DNA from: Anaerolineae bacterium
GTDB lineage: Bacteria; Chloroflexota; Anaerolineae; 4572-78; J111
Assembly: GCA_016931895.1 (NCBI GenBank)
Contig: JAFGDY010000036.1
Span: 1 to 58,271, forward strand
DNA length: 58,271 nucleotides
Direction of reading: 5' to 3'
Under the pieces are notes generated by a model. It was not told where the DNA came from, ran no database searches, and was given only the letters and a program-made list of their open reading frames with translations. The translations under genes and the position numbers were made by a program. Numbering within the stretch: position 1 is the stretch's first letter; the number at the start of each line of letters is the position of its first letter. Below, in pieces: positions 50,321 to 58,271 of this stretch.

Positions 50321-50326
50321 AGAACT

Positions 50327-51244
50327 TTATCCTTCCTGGGCCAGCTTGGCCCGTACTTTTTCCACCAGTTTCATGAACCGGCGGCCATACTCCAAGTAAT
50401 TGCCGTATTTAACTTCATCTTCCGACTGAACCGCGTCGTTGTGATAAACAACCGCCAGATGCGGCTCGATGGAAAAACCGCCGTCATACCCGCGCTTCAG
50501 CAAATCTTTAACAATTCTTTCCACATCGCCATCTCCTTCACCGGGAAAGGTATGTTCCGCCGCAGGGAAAATGCCATCCGTCTCCCCGATGTATCTGGCA
50601 TCTTTGATATGAACGTAATGGACAAATTCTTTTACATTTGTGTAAAACTCCCAGGAGCTTTGTTTGCGGTAAGGTTTGGAGCCAATTCGGCGATAAGTAA
50701 AAACCGGGTTGCCCGTATCAAAGACCAGTTTAAAGTTGGGCGAGTTGACGTTATCCAAAAGCTTGAGGGTGTGCTCGTGCGACAACCCCCCATAATTCAT
50801 ACAGTTTTCATGCACATAGATAACCCCCGCCTCCTCACACAGTTTAACCAGATACTTCACCTTCTCAAAAATAATCTTTTCCAGGGCCGGGCTGTCCGGC
50901 TCTTCATCTCTGGTCACGGCAAAGCTCATTCCCCGGAGCATCTTTGTGCCCAGTTGGCACATGCGGGGAATCGCCCGTTTGAGGGCAGTCACACTGTATT
51001 GAAAATCCTCCTCGCAACGCGGGTCTTTGCTCCAATTGGCAATGGCGCTGCCAAAACAGTTAATGTTGACCTTCGCCGCCGCCAGTTTGGCGCATACCTC
51101 TGCAAATTTCTCGTCTGAGATGTCGGTGAGATTTTCGCCGTCAATGTTTCTTGACTCAATATTTGACCAGCCCAGGGCCTGGGTGGCCTTGATTTGAAGA
51201 TCAATTGAGGCTCCGGACTCGTCGGCAAAACCAGAATAATACAT
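50327..51244 (-). CDS. Sugar phosphate isomerase/epimerase (TIM barrel)
   Basis: A 305 aa xylose isomerase-like TIM-barrel protein. VHENCMNYGG (~140), KLVFDTGNPVF (~170), VHYVHIKDARY (~205) and FSIEPHL (~270) hold the Glu, Asp, His and Glu residues that bind the divalent metal in this family. A likely step is keto-sugar isomerisation or epimerisation within the adjacent dehydrogenase pathway; a dehydratase (IolE-like) is also possible. AAGGAGC lies just before ATG 51244. Confidence 0.85.
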   Translation of the reverse strand: MYYSGFADESGASIDLQIKATQALGWSNIESRNIDGENLTDISDEKFAEVCAKLAAAKVNINCFGSAIANWSKDPRCEEDFQYSVTALKRAIPRMCQLGTKMLRGMSFAVTRDEEPDSPALEKIIFEKVKYLVKLCEEAGVIYVHENCMNYGGLSHEHTLKLLDNVNSPNFKLVFDTGNPVFTYRRIGSKPYRKQSSWEFYTNVKEFVHYVHIKDARYIGETDGIFPAAEHTFPGEGDGDVERIVKDLLKRGYDGGFSIEPHLAVVYHNDAVQSEDEVKYGNYLEYGRRFMKLVEKVRAKLAQEG

Positions 51245-51267
51245 ATTTTGCTCCTTTTATAAGTAGC

Positions 51268-51322
51268 CCCCGCCCTCTCTCCCAATGGGAGAGGGGAGTC
51301 GCGCCAGCGACGGGGTGAGGGC
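51268..51322. repeat. REP-like palindromic element
   Basis: CTCTCCC (51277-51283) pairs with GGGAGAG (51287-51293), followed by GTCGCGCCAGCGAC, itself a small palindrome, and GGGGTGAGGGC. G/C-rich elements of this kind are often dispersed in many copies in genomes. It lies between the two isomerase genes. Confidence 0.6.
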
Positions 51323-51384
51323 CTTTCGTCGCCGGTGATGAAGCCGGGGGATCGTGATAACTCCTTTTAAACGCCTGGCGCATC

Positions 51385-52212
51385 TCAACCAAGCAACGGC
51401 CTCACCCACTGCACAAACGCCGGAAAAACAACTTCCGGTTCCGGCAAATCAGGATGCCAGCGTTTTTCGTGCTCAAACAGCAACCAACCCTCATAGCCAT
51501 TTTGCTTGAGCAAATTAATGGCTTCGGCCAGAGGCAGTTGGCCCTGGCCCGGCAAAACGTAACGCCAGCCGTCTGGCATTGCCTGCGCGTGGTTGGGCTG
51601 GTACACGGCATCCTTAACGTGAACGTACCCTATCCGCGGGCCAATGGCGGCATAAGTTTCCGCCGGTAACTCGCCGCCCACGCGGGCCGTATGGCCCATA
51701 TCCCACAATGCGCCAAAGGCCGGGTTGTAAATACTGTCTAGTAATAAGCGGCAATCCTGCGACCGGATCCAATTGTCGTGGGTTTCAAAGAGCCAGTGTA
51801 AATCCTGGGCGCCGGCCAGGGCCAGGATTTGGGCTATACAATCCCGGCCAATCCGGGCCAACTCTGGCCGTTCCATTTTATTTAAATCGCCGCCGCCAAA
51901 TATCCTGATATTTTTAGCGCCCAAATTGTGCGCCACAGGGATGGTCCGCTTGGCTTCCTCAATATTGTCCGGCAATTTTCCCGGGTCGCAAACCTGGATG
52001 CTGGAACTAATCCCGCTAACCTCCAAACCGGCGTCGGTAAGTTTTTGTTTGGTGTTTACAACGCCCGTGGTAAACTCCGGCAGTTTGGTCACGTCAATTT
52101 CGGCCAACAGGCCGCGGAAGTCAACCCCGTCAAAACCATATTCCCGCCCTTTGGCGCAAATTGTGTCTAAATCCCACTGGGGACAGCCCAGAGTCATCAT
52201 ACTGATTTTCAT
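51385..52212 (-). CDS. Sugar phosphate isomerase/epimerase (TIM barrel), second
   Basis: A 275 aa member of the same TIM-barrel superfamily. Metal ligands are in FETHDNW (~140), ALWDMGHTAR (~167), YVHVKDAVY (~195) and LLFEHEKRWHPDL (~245). It differs from its neighbour in length and loops. Twelve bases separate it from the oxidoreductase 3 gene upstream, so the two share a transcript. AAGGAGC is just before the ATG. It probably acts on the same sugar or cyclitol pathway. Confidence 0.85.
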   Translation of the reverse strand: MKISMMTLGCPQWDLDTICAKGREYGFDGVDFRGLLAEIDVTKLPEFTTGVVNTKQKLTDAGLEVSGISSSIQVCDPGKLPDNIEEAKRTIPVAHNLGAKNIRIFGGGDLNKMERPELARIGRDCIAQILALAGAQDLHWLFETHDNWIRSQDCRLLLDSIYNPAFGALWDMGHTARVGGELPAETYAAIGPRIGYVHVKDAVYQPNHAQAMPDGWRYVLPGQGQLPLAEAINLLKQNGYEGWLLFEHEKRWHPDLPEPEVVFPAFVQWVRPLLG

Positions 52213-52224
52213 TTTCTGCTCCTT

Positions 52225-53403
52225 TTAATGGAACGATCTGCTCATATCGGCATTGGTGGTTTCTATTGTTGGCGCAGTTTTTTGGAATTTGGAGCGCCGG
52301 ATGAGGGCCTGCAATTTTTCTTCGTAAGCGTCCTCATCAAAGGGGATGTCCACCGTTTTCTTTAGAAAAGAAGAAAGCATGATGGCATTACCCAACATTA
52401 CTGAATTGAGGCCCTCCGCGGCGGGAGCAATCAACGTCTCGCCGTGCAAAATGGCGTTGGCAAAATTTTCAATGATGAGGCTATGTCCCGGCTGGCCGTG
52501 GTGTTTAAAGGGCACGTCCATTACCCAATTTTCAACCTTGTCAAAGCTGCCTGTGGCTTCCCGAATAAATTTGAACGTGGATTGGCGATTGCGGTAAAAC
52601 GTAAGTTTGCCGTTTTCAAAGATCAGTTTTCCGTTCTCGCCCACCAGCTCCAACCGATTTGTGCCCGGGGATTCGGCGGTGGTGGTGATAAAGTGGCCGA
52701 CCGGCCCATGATCATACTCAAAATAGGCGGTCACTTCATCTTCCACCTCAATGTGATGATATTTGCCAATGGCGGCAAAGCCGGTGACGCGCCGGGGCAT
52801 GCCCACAAACCACTGGTAGAGATCAAGATTATGCGGGCATTGATTGAGCAGCACCCCGCCGCCTTCCCCGGCCCAGGTAGCCCGCCAGCCGCCGCTATCG
52901 TAATAAACTTGCGGCCTGAACCAATCGGTGATGATCCAGGTGGCCCGCACCAACTGGCCCAACTCGCCGCTGTCAATCAAGTCTTTGATTTTCAGGTAAT
53001 GGCCATAGGTGCGTTGCATAAACATAGCCGAAAAGACCAGGCCGGGATATTTTTCTTTGGCCAACTCGTAGGCGGCAATCATTTTACGGGCATCTTTAGC
53101 ATGCGCGGCAATTGGCTTTTCTACCAACACGTGCGTTCCCTGAGTCAAAGCGGCAATGCTGATGGGGGTGTGGTCATAATGAGGCGTGGCAATCAGGATG
53201 GCGTCCAAATCCGCGCCGGTCCGCAAATCCCGGTAATCGTAATAAGCTTTCACCCCATATTGAGCCGCCGCCATGTCGGCTCTAGCCCGGTCAATATCGC
53301 AAACAGCGACCAACTCGGTGTTAGGCAAATCATTAACGTCCCTGGCGTGCGGGCAACCCATATTGCCCATGCCAATAACGGCTATTTTAACTTTTTCACG
53401 CAT
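52225..53403 (-). CDS. Gfo/Idh/MocA family oxidoreductase (3)
   Basis: A 392 aa dehydrogenase. Rossmann VIGMGNMGCPHARD, VAVCDIDRAR, VEKPIAAHAKD (catalytic Lys) and GGVLLNQCPHNLDLYQW (Asp and His) are all present. It is first in the five-gene cluster and so the probable entry point of the operon. ATG 53403 with AAGGAGACG upstream is the start; the frame is open to 53520, but those residues do not resemble the family. The substrate is not identifiable from sequence; inositol or an unusual sugar fits the context. Confidence 0.88.
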   Translation of the reverse strand: MREKVKIAVIGMGNMGCPHARDVNDLPNTELVAVCDIDRARADMAAAQYGVKAYYDYRDLRTGADLDAILIATPHYDHTPISIAALTQGTHVLVEKPIAAHAKDARKMIAAYELAKEKYPGLVFSAMFMQRTYGHYLKIKDLIDSGELGQLVRATWIITDWFRPQVYYDSGGWRATWAGEGGGVLLNQCPHNLDLYQWFVGMPRRVTGFAAIGKYHHIEVEDEVTAYFEYDHGPVGHFITTTAESPGTNRLELVGENGKLIFENGKLTFYRNRQSTFKFIREATGSFDKVENWVMDVPFKHHGQPGHSLIIENFANAILHGETLIAPAAEGLNSVMLGNAIMLSSFLKKTVDIPFDEDAYEEKLQALIRRSKFQKTAPTIETTNADMSRSFH

Positions 53404-53586
53404 CAAATCGTCTCCTTGGCCAAATTCCATGGGCGGCCTTGCGTCCGTTCCTTCGCCTGCGCTCAAAACAAGGCGTAGAGTCGGTTGATGATGAGGATAG
53501 TAACCCAGATTGGGCCGCAAGGCAAAATGAACCCGCCGGGTTACAGTAAAAATCCGGCTTCAGGAAGTGATTATTGAGGCATAATT

Positions 53587-53614
53587 TTGACATTCAAGGC
53601 AGGAGCGGTATGGT
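53587..53614 (+). promoter_or_regulatory. Candidate promoter for LysM/beta-propeller gene
   Basis: TTGACA (53587-53592), 16-base spacer, TATGGT (53609-53614). The -35 is perfect, the -10 moderate. The start codon is 33 bases further. Confidence 0.45.
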
Positions 53615-53647
53615 AATAGGGTAGGCTAGAATTGAGGAGTTTAAACA

Positions 53648-54943
53648 ATGAACAAAATCTACTTGGTCCAAAGAGGCTGGTGGGCCATGATCCTGTTGAT
53701 TATTTTTCTAACCCTCCCCGGCTTAGGCCAGGCGCAAAATGGGGGGCAGGTCTACATTATTCAACTCAACGATACCCTGTGGAAATTGGCCGAGAAGTAT
53801 TTGGGGGACGGCAACGCTTATCCGCTGATTATTGAGGCCACGGCAAGCCGGGCGGCCGCCGATCCTTCTTTCACCCCCATTGAGAATCCCGACCTGCTCC
53901 ATCCCGGCCAAAAAGTCTGGATACCGGATGTTTCAACGACTATAACCACACTGAACGCCTCTACTCCCTCTTCACCTGCTCCGTCTAAAACCGGCGCGCC
54001 TACGGGACATATTGCTTTTAGCTTTTGGAACAACAGCCCTACCCGCTGCACCTACGAGGTGAATATTGTCAGCGTAGCCGACTGCCTGCAAAGCCCAACG
54101 CAATGCCAGGCCATCCGCCGGATTATGTCCCTCAACAACATCAGCGAACCGGCCCTCTCACCGGACGGTTTACGCCTGGCTTTTAGAGGGTGGGGAGAAC
54201 CGGCCGACCCGGACAGCCCCTATCTTCACTGCGCCCCGGCCCATCCCGTCCGCTCTTTAGGTGTGACCACGCTTGACGGCACAGAGTTTATGGGCCTGGG
54301 CGGTTTTTGGGAAGACGCCCATCCCGATTGGTCACCGGACGGAGAGCGGCTTCTTTTTGACAGCGGACGCAACGGCGACGGCGTCACCCGCCTTTTTCTG
54401 ATCAACGCCGACGGCAGCAACGAGGAAGAACTGCGGATTGCCGGCCAGCAGCCCGCCTGGGCGCCCGATAACGAGCGGTTTGTTTACCGGGGCTGCGACC
54501 TGACCGGCAATCGTTGCGGGTTATGGCTGGCCCTGGCCTGGTCGGTAAAATCATGGGACACCGGGAACAATATGCTTGGCCCTCTGCTTGAGGAGGCCGA
54601 AGCGGCCCATCCCGACTGGTCGCCGGTGGCCGCTGAGATTGTTTACCAGAGTCCGGCCAATGGGAATTGGGACCTTTACCTGATTAATCCCGCCGGCACG
54701 GGGCGGCGGCAATTGACCCACGATCCTGGGGTGGAGGGCCTGCCAAGCTGGTCGCCTGACGGCGAGTGGATTGCCTACGTAGCTTATGATGGGGTGAACT
54801 GGAGCTTGAGAATTGTCAACCGCGAGGGCACGGATGACCGCCTTGTTTTTACTTACGACGGCGGTTTTTACGCCTTGCCCAAAGCCGCTGAACCCTACGG
54901 CGTGCGGAATTGGTTGGACGAGCAGATTTCGTGGTCAAGATGA
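53648..54943 (+). CDS. Secreted LysM / PD40 beta-propeller protein
   Basis: A 431 aa exported protein: signal peptide (1-30), LysM domain (YIIQLNDTLWKLAEKYLGDGNAYPLI, ~36-92) for peptidoglycan binding, a Ser/Thr/Pro linker, and TolB/PD40-type propeller repeats (~115-430; ALSPDGLRLAF, PDWSPDGERLLFDS, PAWAPDNERFVY, PSWSPDGEWIAYVA). Cys residues in the first blades could form disulfides. It is likely retained at the cell wall and binds a protein or glycan partner. GAGGAG precedes ATG 53648. It is divergent from the sugar cluster. Confidence 0.85.
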   Translation: MNKIYLVQRGWWAMILLIIFLTLPGLGQAQNGGQVYIIQLNDTLWKLAEKYLGDGNAYPLIIEATASRAAADPSFTPIENPDLLHPGQKVWIPDVSTTITTLNASTPSSPAPSKTGAPTGHIAFSFWNNSPTRCTYEVNIVSVADCLQSPTQCQAIRRIMSLNNISEPALSPDGLRLAFRGWGEPADPDSPYLHCAPAHPVRSLGVTTLDGTEFMGLGGFWEDAHPDWSPDGERLLFDSGRNGDGVTRLFLINADGSNEEELRIAGQQPAWAPDNERFVYRGCDLTGNRCGLWLALAWSVKSWDTGNNMLGPLLEEAEAAHPDWSPVAAEIVYQSPANGNWDLYLINPAGTGRRQLTHDPGVEGLPSWSPDGEWIAYVAYDGVNWSLRIVNREGTDDRLVFTYDGGFYALPKAAEPYGVRNWLDEQISWSR

Positions 54944-55010
54944 AAAAATGACGATAGATGCGATAGGACAACTTTCCAAAACAAATTCAGGTGCGCCGCC
55001 CGGTTTTTGG

Positions 55011-56177
55011 CTAGAGTTCCTTAACCGCCCGCTCAATCCGCGCCAACGCCCGCTGAATATTCTCAATTGAATTGGCATAACTGAAACGCAGGTAGCCCTG
55101 GCCGTAGCTGCCAAAACAGTCTCCATCCAGAACAGCCACCCCGGCCGTTTCCAAAAGATAGTTGGCCAGGGGTTTAGAGGGCATCCCCACGCCCTGGACG
55201 TTGGGGAAAGCGTAAAAAGCCCCGGCCGGTTCAGGGCAACGAAAACCGGGGATTTGGTTTAGGCCGTCAACAATCACCTGACGCCGTTGTTGAAAGGCGG
55301 CGACCATTTTGGTTACATTGTTTTGAGGGCCTTGCAAGGCGGCCATACCGGCGTATTGGGTAAAAGCAGCGGTGCATGAATTGGAGTTGACCATCAATTT
55401 AGTGATCTGCTCGGCCAATTCTATTGGCATCACGCCATACCCCAACCGCCAGCCGGTCATGGCGTAAGTTTTAGAAAAACCATCCAGCAGAATGGTACGA
55501 GCTTGCATCTGGGGCATAGAAATGAGGCTAAAGTGTTGGCCGGTGTAGAGAATTTGGTTATAGACCTCGTCGCTGAGGACCATGATGTCGCGCTCGCAGG
55601 CAACTTCGGCAATAACGTCTAAATCTTGTTGGATGAGAACGCCGCCGGTGGGGTTTTGGGGCGAGTTGATGATAATGAGCCGGGTCCGGTCGGTAATCAG
55701 GCTGCAAAACTCATCCGCATCAAAACGAAAATCCTTTTCCTCACGCAAGGGCAAAGCCACCGGCCTGGCTCCCACAAAATTTATCATTGATTCGTAGATG
55801 GGAAAACCCGGATTGGGATAAATCGCCTCGTCGCCAGGCCCCAGCAGGGCCAGGATGGCAAAAAACATGATCGGTTTGGCTCCCGGCGTAACCACCACCT
55901 GCGCGGGTTGGACCTTAACGTGGCGGCTGCGACTGACATAGTCGGCGATGGCCTCACGCAGAGCGGGAATTCCGGCGGCGGGGGTATAGTGAGTTTGACC
56001 CTGATGCAGAGCCTGCACCGCGGCCTCAATAATGTGGGGGGACGTGTCAAAATCCGGCTCCCCGATTTCCAGGTGGATGATGTCTTGCCCTTGAGCCTCC
56101 AGGGCTTTGGCCCGGGCCAGCACCTCAAAGGCTGTTTCCGAACCGAGCCGGTTCATTCGTTGCGCCAGTTGCATCAT
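55011..56177 (-). CDS. Aspartate/aromatic-type aminotransferase (class I/II)
   Basis: A 388 aa PLP-dependent aminotransferase. It has IHLEIGEPDFDTSP, YTPAAGIPALREAIA, INSPQNPTGG, LSDEVYNQ and the Schiff-base Lys in DGFSKTYAMTGWRLGY. A C-terminal Arg in YLRFSYANS binds the substrate carboxylate. Substrate range (Asp, Ala, or others) cannot be told from sequence alone. It is the third gene of a minus-strand unit lepA-57 aa ORF-aminotransferase. AGGAGACAC is right before the ATG. Confidence 0.9.
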   Translation of the reverse strand: MMQLAQRMNRLGSETAFEVLARAKALEAQGQDIIHLEIGEPDFDTSPHIIEAAVQALHQGQTHYTPAAGIPALREAIADYVSRSRHVKVQPAQVVVTPGAKPIMFFAILALLGPGDEAIYPNPGFPIYESMINFVGARPVALPLREEKDFRFDADEFCSLITDRTRLIIINSPQNPTGGVLIQQDLDVIAEVACERDIMVLSDEVYNQILYTGQHFSLISMPQMQARTILLDGFSKTYAMTGWRLGYGVMPIELAEQITKLMVNSNSCTAAFTQYAGMAALQGPQNNVTKMVAAFQQRRQVIVDGLNQIPGFRCPEPAGAFYAFPNVQGVGMPSKPLANYLLETAGVAVLDGDCFGSYGQGYLRFSYANSIENIQRALARIERAVKEL

Positions 56178-56192
56178 GTGTCTCCTGTACCA

Positions 56193-56366
56193 TCATCTTA
56201 TTAAAAATCTGTTAAAACGCCAATAAAAGTCGCGCTCGATGGCCGCCTGGGAAACAAGCAACTGGAGTTTCAATTTTTCGCCCGGCTGCCAGCGCATGGC
56301 GTGACCGGCCGGGTAAACTGAACCGTCGCCGGTTTTCTGGGAAAGAGCAATAAATTCGTAATTCAT
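56193..56366 (-). CDS. Small ORF (57 aa) between lepA and the aminotransferase
   Basis: A 57 aa ORF starting one base after the lepA stop (TAG-c-ATG), with GGGGAGGAG directly before it, one of the best ribosome binding sites in the window. It begins MNYEFIALSQKTGDGSVYPA and ends FYWRFNRFLIR. The aminotransferase start follows 15 bases after its stop. No family is recognised; charge is mixed, and there is no membrane helix. The tight spacing argues that it is translated. Confidence 0.7.
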   Translation of the reverse strand: MNYEFIALSQKTGDGSVYPAGHAMRWQPGEKLKLQLLVSQAAIERDFYWRFNRFLIR

Positions 56367-56367
56367 G

Positions 56368-58179
56368 CTACTCCTCCCCTAACCGCAACACGCTCATAAA
56401 CGCCTCCTGGGGAATCTCCACGCTGCCGATCATTTTCATCCGTTTTTTGCCCTTTTTCTGTTTTTCCAAAAGTTTGCGCTTGCGCGTGATGTCGCCGCCA
56501 TAGCACTTGGCCAGCACATCCTTGCGCAACGCCTTAACGGTAGCCCGGCTAATAACCTTTTTGCCCAACGCCGCCTGAATGGGCACCTCAAACTGCTGGC
56601 GGGGAATGACCGCTTTGAGTTTGCTGACCAACTTCTGGCCGCGCTGGTAAGCCTGGTTGCGATGCACAATAATGCCCAGGGCATCCACCGGCTCGCCGTT
56701 GACCAGCACGTCCAGTTTCACCAGATCGCCCGGCCGGTAATCGTCAAACCGATAATCCAGCGAGGCATACCCTCGCGTTACGCTTTTCAGTTGGTCGTAA
56801 TAATCCACAATCATCTCCGACAGCGGCAGTTTGTATTCCATCAGCACCCGCGTCTCGTCCAGGTATTCCATCTGCAAAAACTCGCCGCGCCGCCGGGTGG
56901 TGATCTCCATTACCGGGCCAATGTAGTCGGCGGGGGTAAATACACTCAGGCGCATCCACGGCTCGGCAATGCGCTCAATCAGGTTAGGGTCGGGCAGGTC
57001 GGCCGGGTTGTCAATGATAAGGGTGTCGCCGCTGGTTTTCACCACCTGGTAGGCCACGCTGGGCGCGGTGGCCAGCAAATCCAGATCATACTCCCGTTCC
57101 AGACGCTCCTGGATAATTTCCATGTGAAACAATCCCAGGAATCCCACCCGGAAGCCAAAGTTCAGGGCCTGGCTGGTTTCCGGTTCATACACCAGGGAGG
57201 CATCGTTGAGTTGTAATTTTTCCAGGGCGTCTCTCAGTTCGTTGTAGTCCTCGGCCTCGGTGGGATAGAACCCGGCAAAAACCATGGGTTTGATGGGCTT
57301 GTAGCCGGGCAAAGGGGTCACCTGTGGCTCCCCCTCTGGCAGGGCCAGGGTGATAGTATCGCCCACCCGCACGTTGCGGATGGTTTTTAAGCCGGTGGCA
57401 ATGTAGCCCACTTCCCCGGCGCAGAGTTGGCCAATAGGCTGCATGCCGGGCCGAAAAATGCCAATTTCCAACGGCTCCGGGGTGCGGCCGCTGGCCAAAA
57501 AATATAGAGCATCGCTTTTTTTTAGCTGACCGTCCACCACCCGCACGTAGGCAATCACGCCCTTGTAGGCGTCGTAGTGGCTGTCAAAAATCAGGGCGCG
57601 CAGGGGCGCGTCGGGTTTGCCTTTGGGCGGCGGGACCCGCGCCACCAACCGTTCCAGCAATTCGCTCACCCCCTCCCCTGTTTTGGCGCTGACGGCCAGC
57701 ACATCCAGCGCGTCAATGCCCAGCAAATCCTCAATTTCCTGAGCTACTTCGTCGGGCCGGGCCGAAGCCAGGTCAATTTTGTTGAGTACCGGAATAATTT
57801 CTAATTTGTAATCCAGGGCCAGGTAAAGATTGGCCAGGGTTTGAGCCTCGATGCCCTGGGTGGCGTCAACCACCAGAATGGCCCCCTCGCAGGCAGCCAG
57901 CGCCCGGCTGACCTCGTAGGTAAAATCCACGTGGCCGGGCGTGTCAATCAAATTCAATTGGTAAGTTTGACCATCCCCCGCGGTATACTGCATCCGCACG
58001 GCCGAGGCTTTGATGGTCACGCCTTTTTCGCGCTCCAACTCCATGCCGTCCAACACCTGCTCCTGCATTTCCCGATCAGAGATGGTGCCGGTGGCTTGCA
58101 ACAGGCGGTCAGCCAGGGTGCTTTTGCCGTGGTCAATGTGGGCAATGATACAGAAGTTGCGAATGTGTGCTTGGTCCAT
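56368..58179 (-). CDS. lepA: Elongation factor 4 (back-translocase GTPase)
   Basis: LepA binds stalled or mistranslocated ribosomes. The 603 aa protein starts [21 protein letters not shown] with the G1 motif (HIDHGKST). It has DTPGHVDF (G3), NKIDL (G4), the family-specific [11 protein letters not shown]-like region ([14 protein letters not shown]) and the positively charged C-terminal domain ([17 protein letters not shown]) that enters the A site. ATG 58179, with GAGGAG before it, is the likely start; an in-frame ATG at 58209 would add ten residues. It heads the lepA-57 aa-aminotransferase unit. Confidence 0.95.
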   Translation of the reverse strand: MDQAHIRNFCIIAHIDHGKSTLADRLLQATGTISDREMQEQVLDGMELEREKGVTIKASAVRMQYTAGDGQTYQLNLIDTPGHVDFTYEVSRALAACEGAILVVDATQGIEAQTLANLYLALDYKLEIIPVLNKIDLASARPDEVAQEIEDLLGIDALDVLAVSAKTGEGVSELLERLVARVPPPKGKPDAPLRALIFDSHYDAYKGVIAYVRVVDGQLKKSDALYFLASGRTPEPLEIGIFRPGMQPIGQLCAGEVGYIATGLKTIRNVRVGDTITLALPEGEPQVTPLPGYKPIKPMVFAGFYPTEAEDYNELRDALEKLQLNDASLVYEPETSQALNFGFRVGFLGLFHMEIIQERLEREYDLDLLATAPSVAYQVVKTSGDTLIIDNPADLPDPNLIERIAEPWMRLSVFTPADYIGPVMEITTRRRGEFLQMEYLDETRVLMEYKLPLSEMIVDYYDQLKSVTRGYASLDYRFDDYRPGDLVKLDVLVNGEPVDALGIIVHRNQAYQRGQKLVSKLKAVIPRQQFEVPIQAALGKKVISRATVKALRKDVLAKCYGGDITRKRKLLEKQKKGKKRMKMIGSVEIPQEAFMSVLRLGEE

Positions 58180-58271
58180 AAACTCCTCATTGACTAACAC
58201 TTTTAACATTTGACATCCTGAGCATCAAACCATACCTTTATGGCAGGAGACAATCAGATAACGATGACACG

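Noticed and set aside
49415-51118. 567-codon open frame on the + strand
   Set aside because: It lies antisense to two well-supported genes (an oxidoreductase and a TIM-barrel isomerase), has no recognisable domain, and looks like a codon-bias shadow.
52444-53478. 344-codon open frame on the + strand
   Set aside because: Antisense to the Gfo/Idh/MocA gene 3; no domain or ribosome binding site.

Overview
The window looks like a chromosomal segment of a Chloroflexota bacterium, probably Anaerolineae-like. This is an inference from four things: the gene order recG-coaD-(SepIVA-like)-DUF177-rpmF-fabD, long Pro/Thr linkers in secreted proteins, families common in that phylum (a DUF5656-like membrane protein, YfhO-like and DUF5678-like proteins), and a MurA with Asp in place of the usual catalytic Cys. 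No rRNA, tRNA, IS element, phage gene or CRISPR array was recognised. The left edge cuts recG. lepA is complete and its upstream region runs to the right edge.

Bases 1-8.9 kb are core genes on the + strand: recG, coaD, a SepIVA-like coiled-coil gene, DUF177 (yceD), rpmF, fabD, fabG, nusB and a tatA/tatC pair. nusB carries an inserted four-Cys putative zinc module. Bases 9-22.3 kb are mixed: a cyclic 2,3-diphosphoglycerate synthetase-like GTPase, a zinc alcohol dehydrogenase, a cNMP-binding protein, a MacB-like ABC exporter whose two genes are separated by a heptanucleotide repeat tract, a SEC-C protein, a Na/Ca exchanger, a SAM hydroxide adenosyltransferase next to murA, a metallo-beta-lactamase-fold protein and a lipoprotein.

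The most interesting region is 22.4-36.3 kb. Seven minus-strand genes encode secreted or membrane-anchored proteins built from cohesin-like domains, a conserved Ig/carboxypeptidase-regulatory-like module and C-terminal dockerins. None has a glycoside hydrolase. Two carry a peptidoglycan-recognition (amidase-2/PGRP) domain that seems to lack the zinc-ligand His and usually the Cys. One is a subtilisin-like protease with a dockerin. One is a single cohesin on a C-terminal membrane anchor. Five proteins carry both a cohesin and a dockerin, so they could chain together. I read this as a non-cellulosomal, self-assembling surface complex for cell-wall binding and proteolysis. It forms a four-gene operon (30263 down to 22475) and a second three-gene cluster (35493 down to 31524), with a VapBC-like toxin-antitoxin pair between them on the other strand. 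Intercistronic hairpins and a possible structured RNA lie in and upstream of the second cluster.

Bases 36.4-58.2 kb return to housekeeping and accessory genes: sucCD, a DUF5678-like protein, an HD-containing CCA tRNA nucleotidyltransferase-like enzyme, an FHA membrane protein, an ABC-2 exporter whose permease is fused to a SpoIIM-like domain, a YfhO-like protein, a prepilin peptidase and an acylphosphatase-like protein without its catalytic Asn. These are followed by a five-gene sugar or inositol-type catabolic cluster (three Gfo/Idh/MocA oxidoreductases and two TIM-barrel isomerases), a LysM/beta-propeller protein and a lepA-57 aa ORF-aminotransferase operon. All functions are from reading sequence and motifs; no database search was run.
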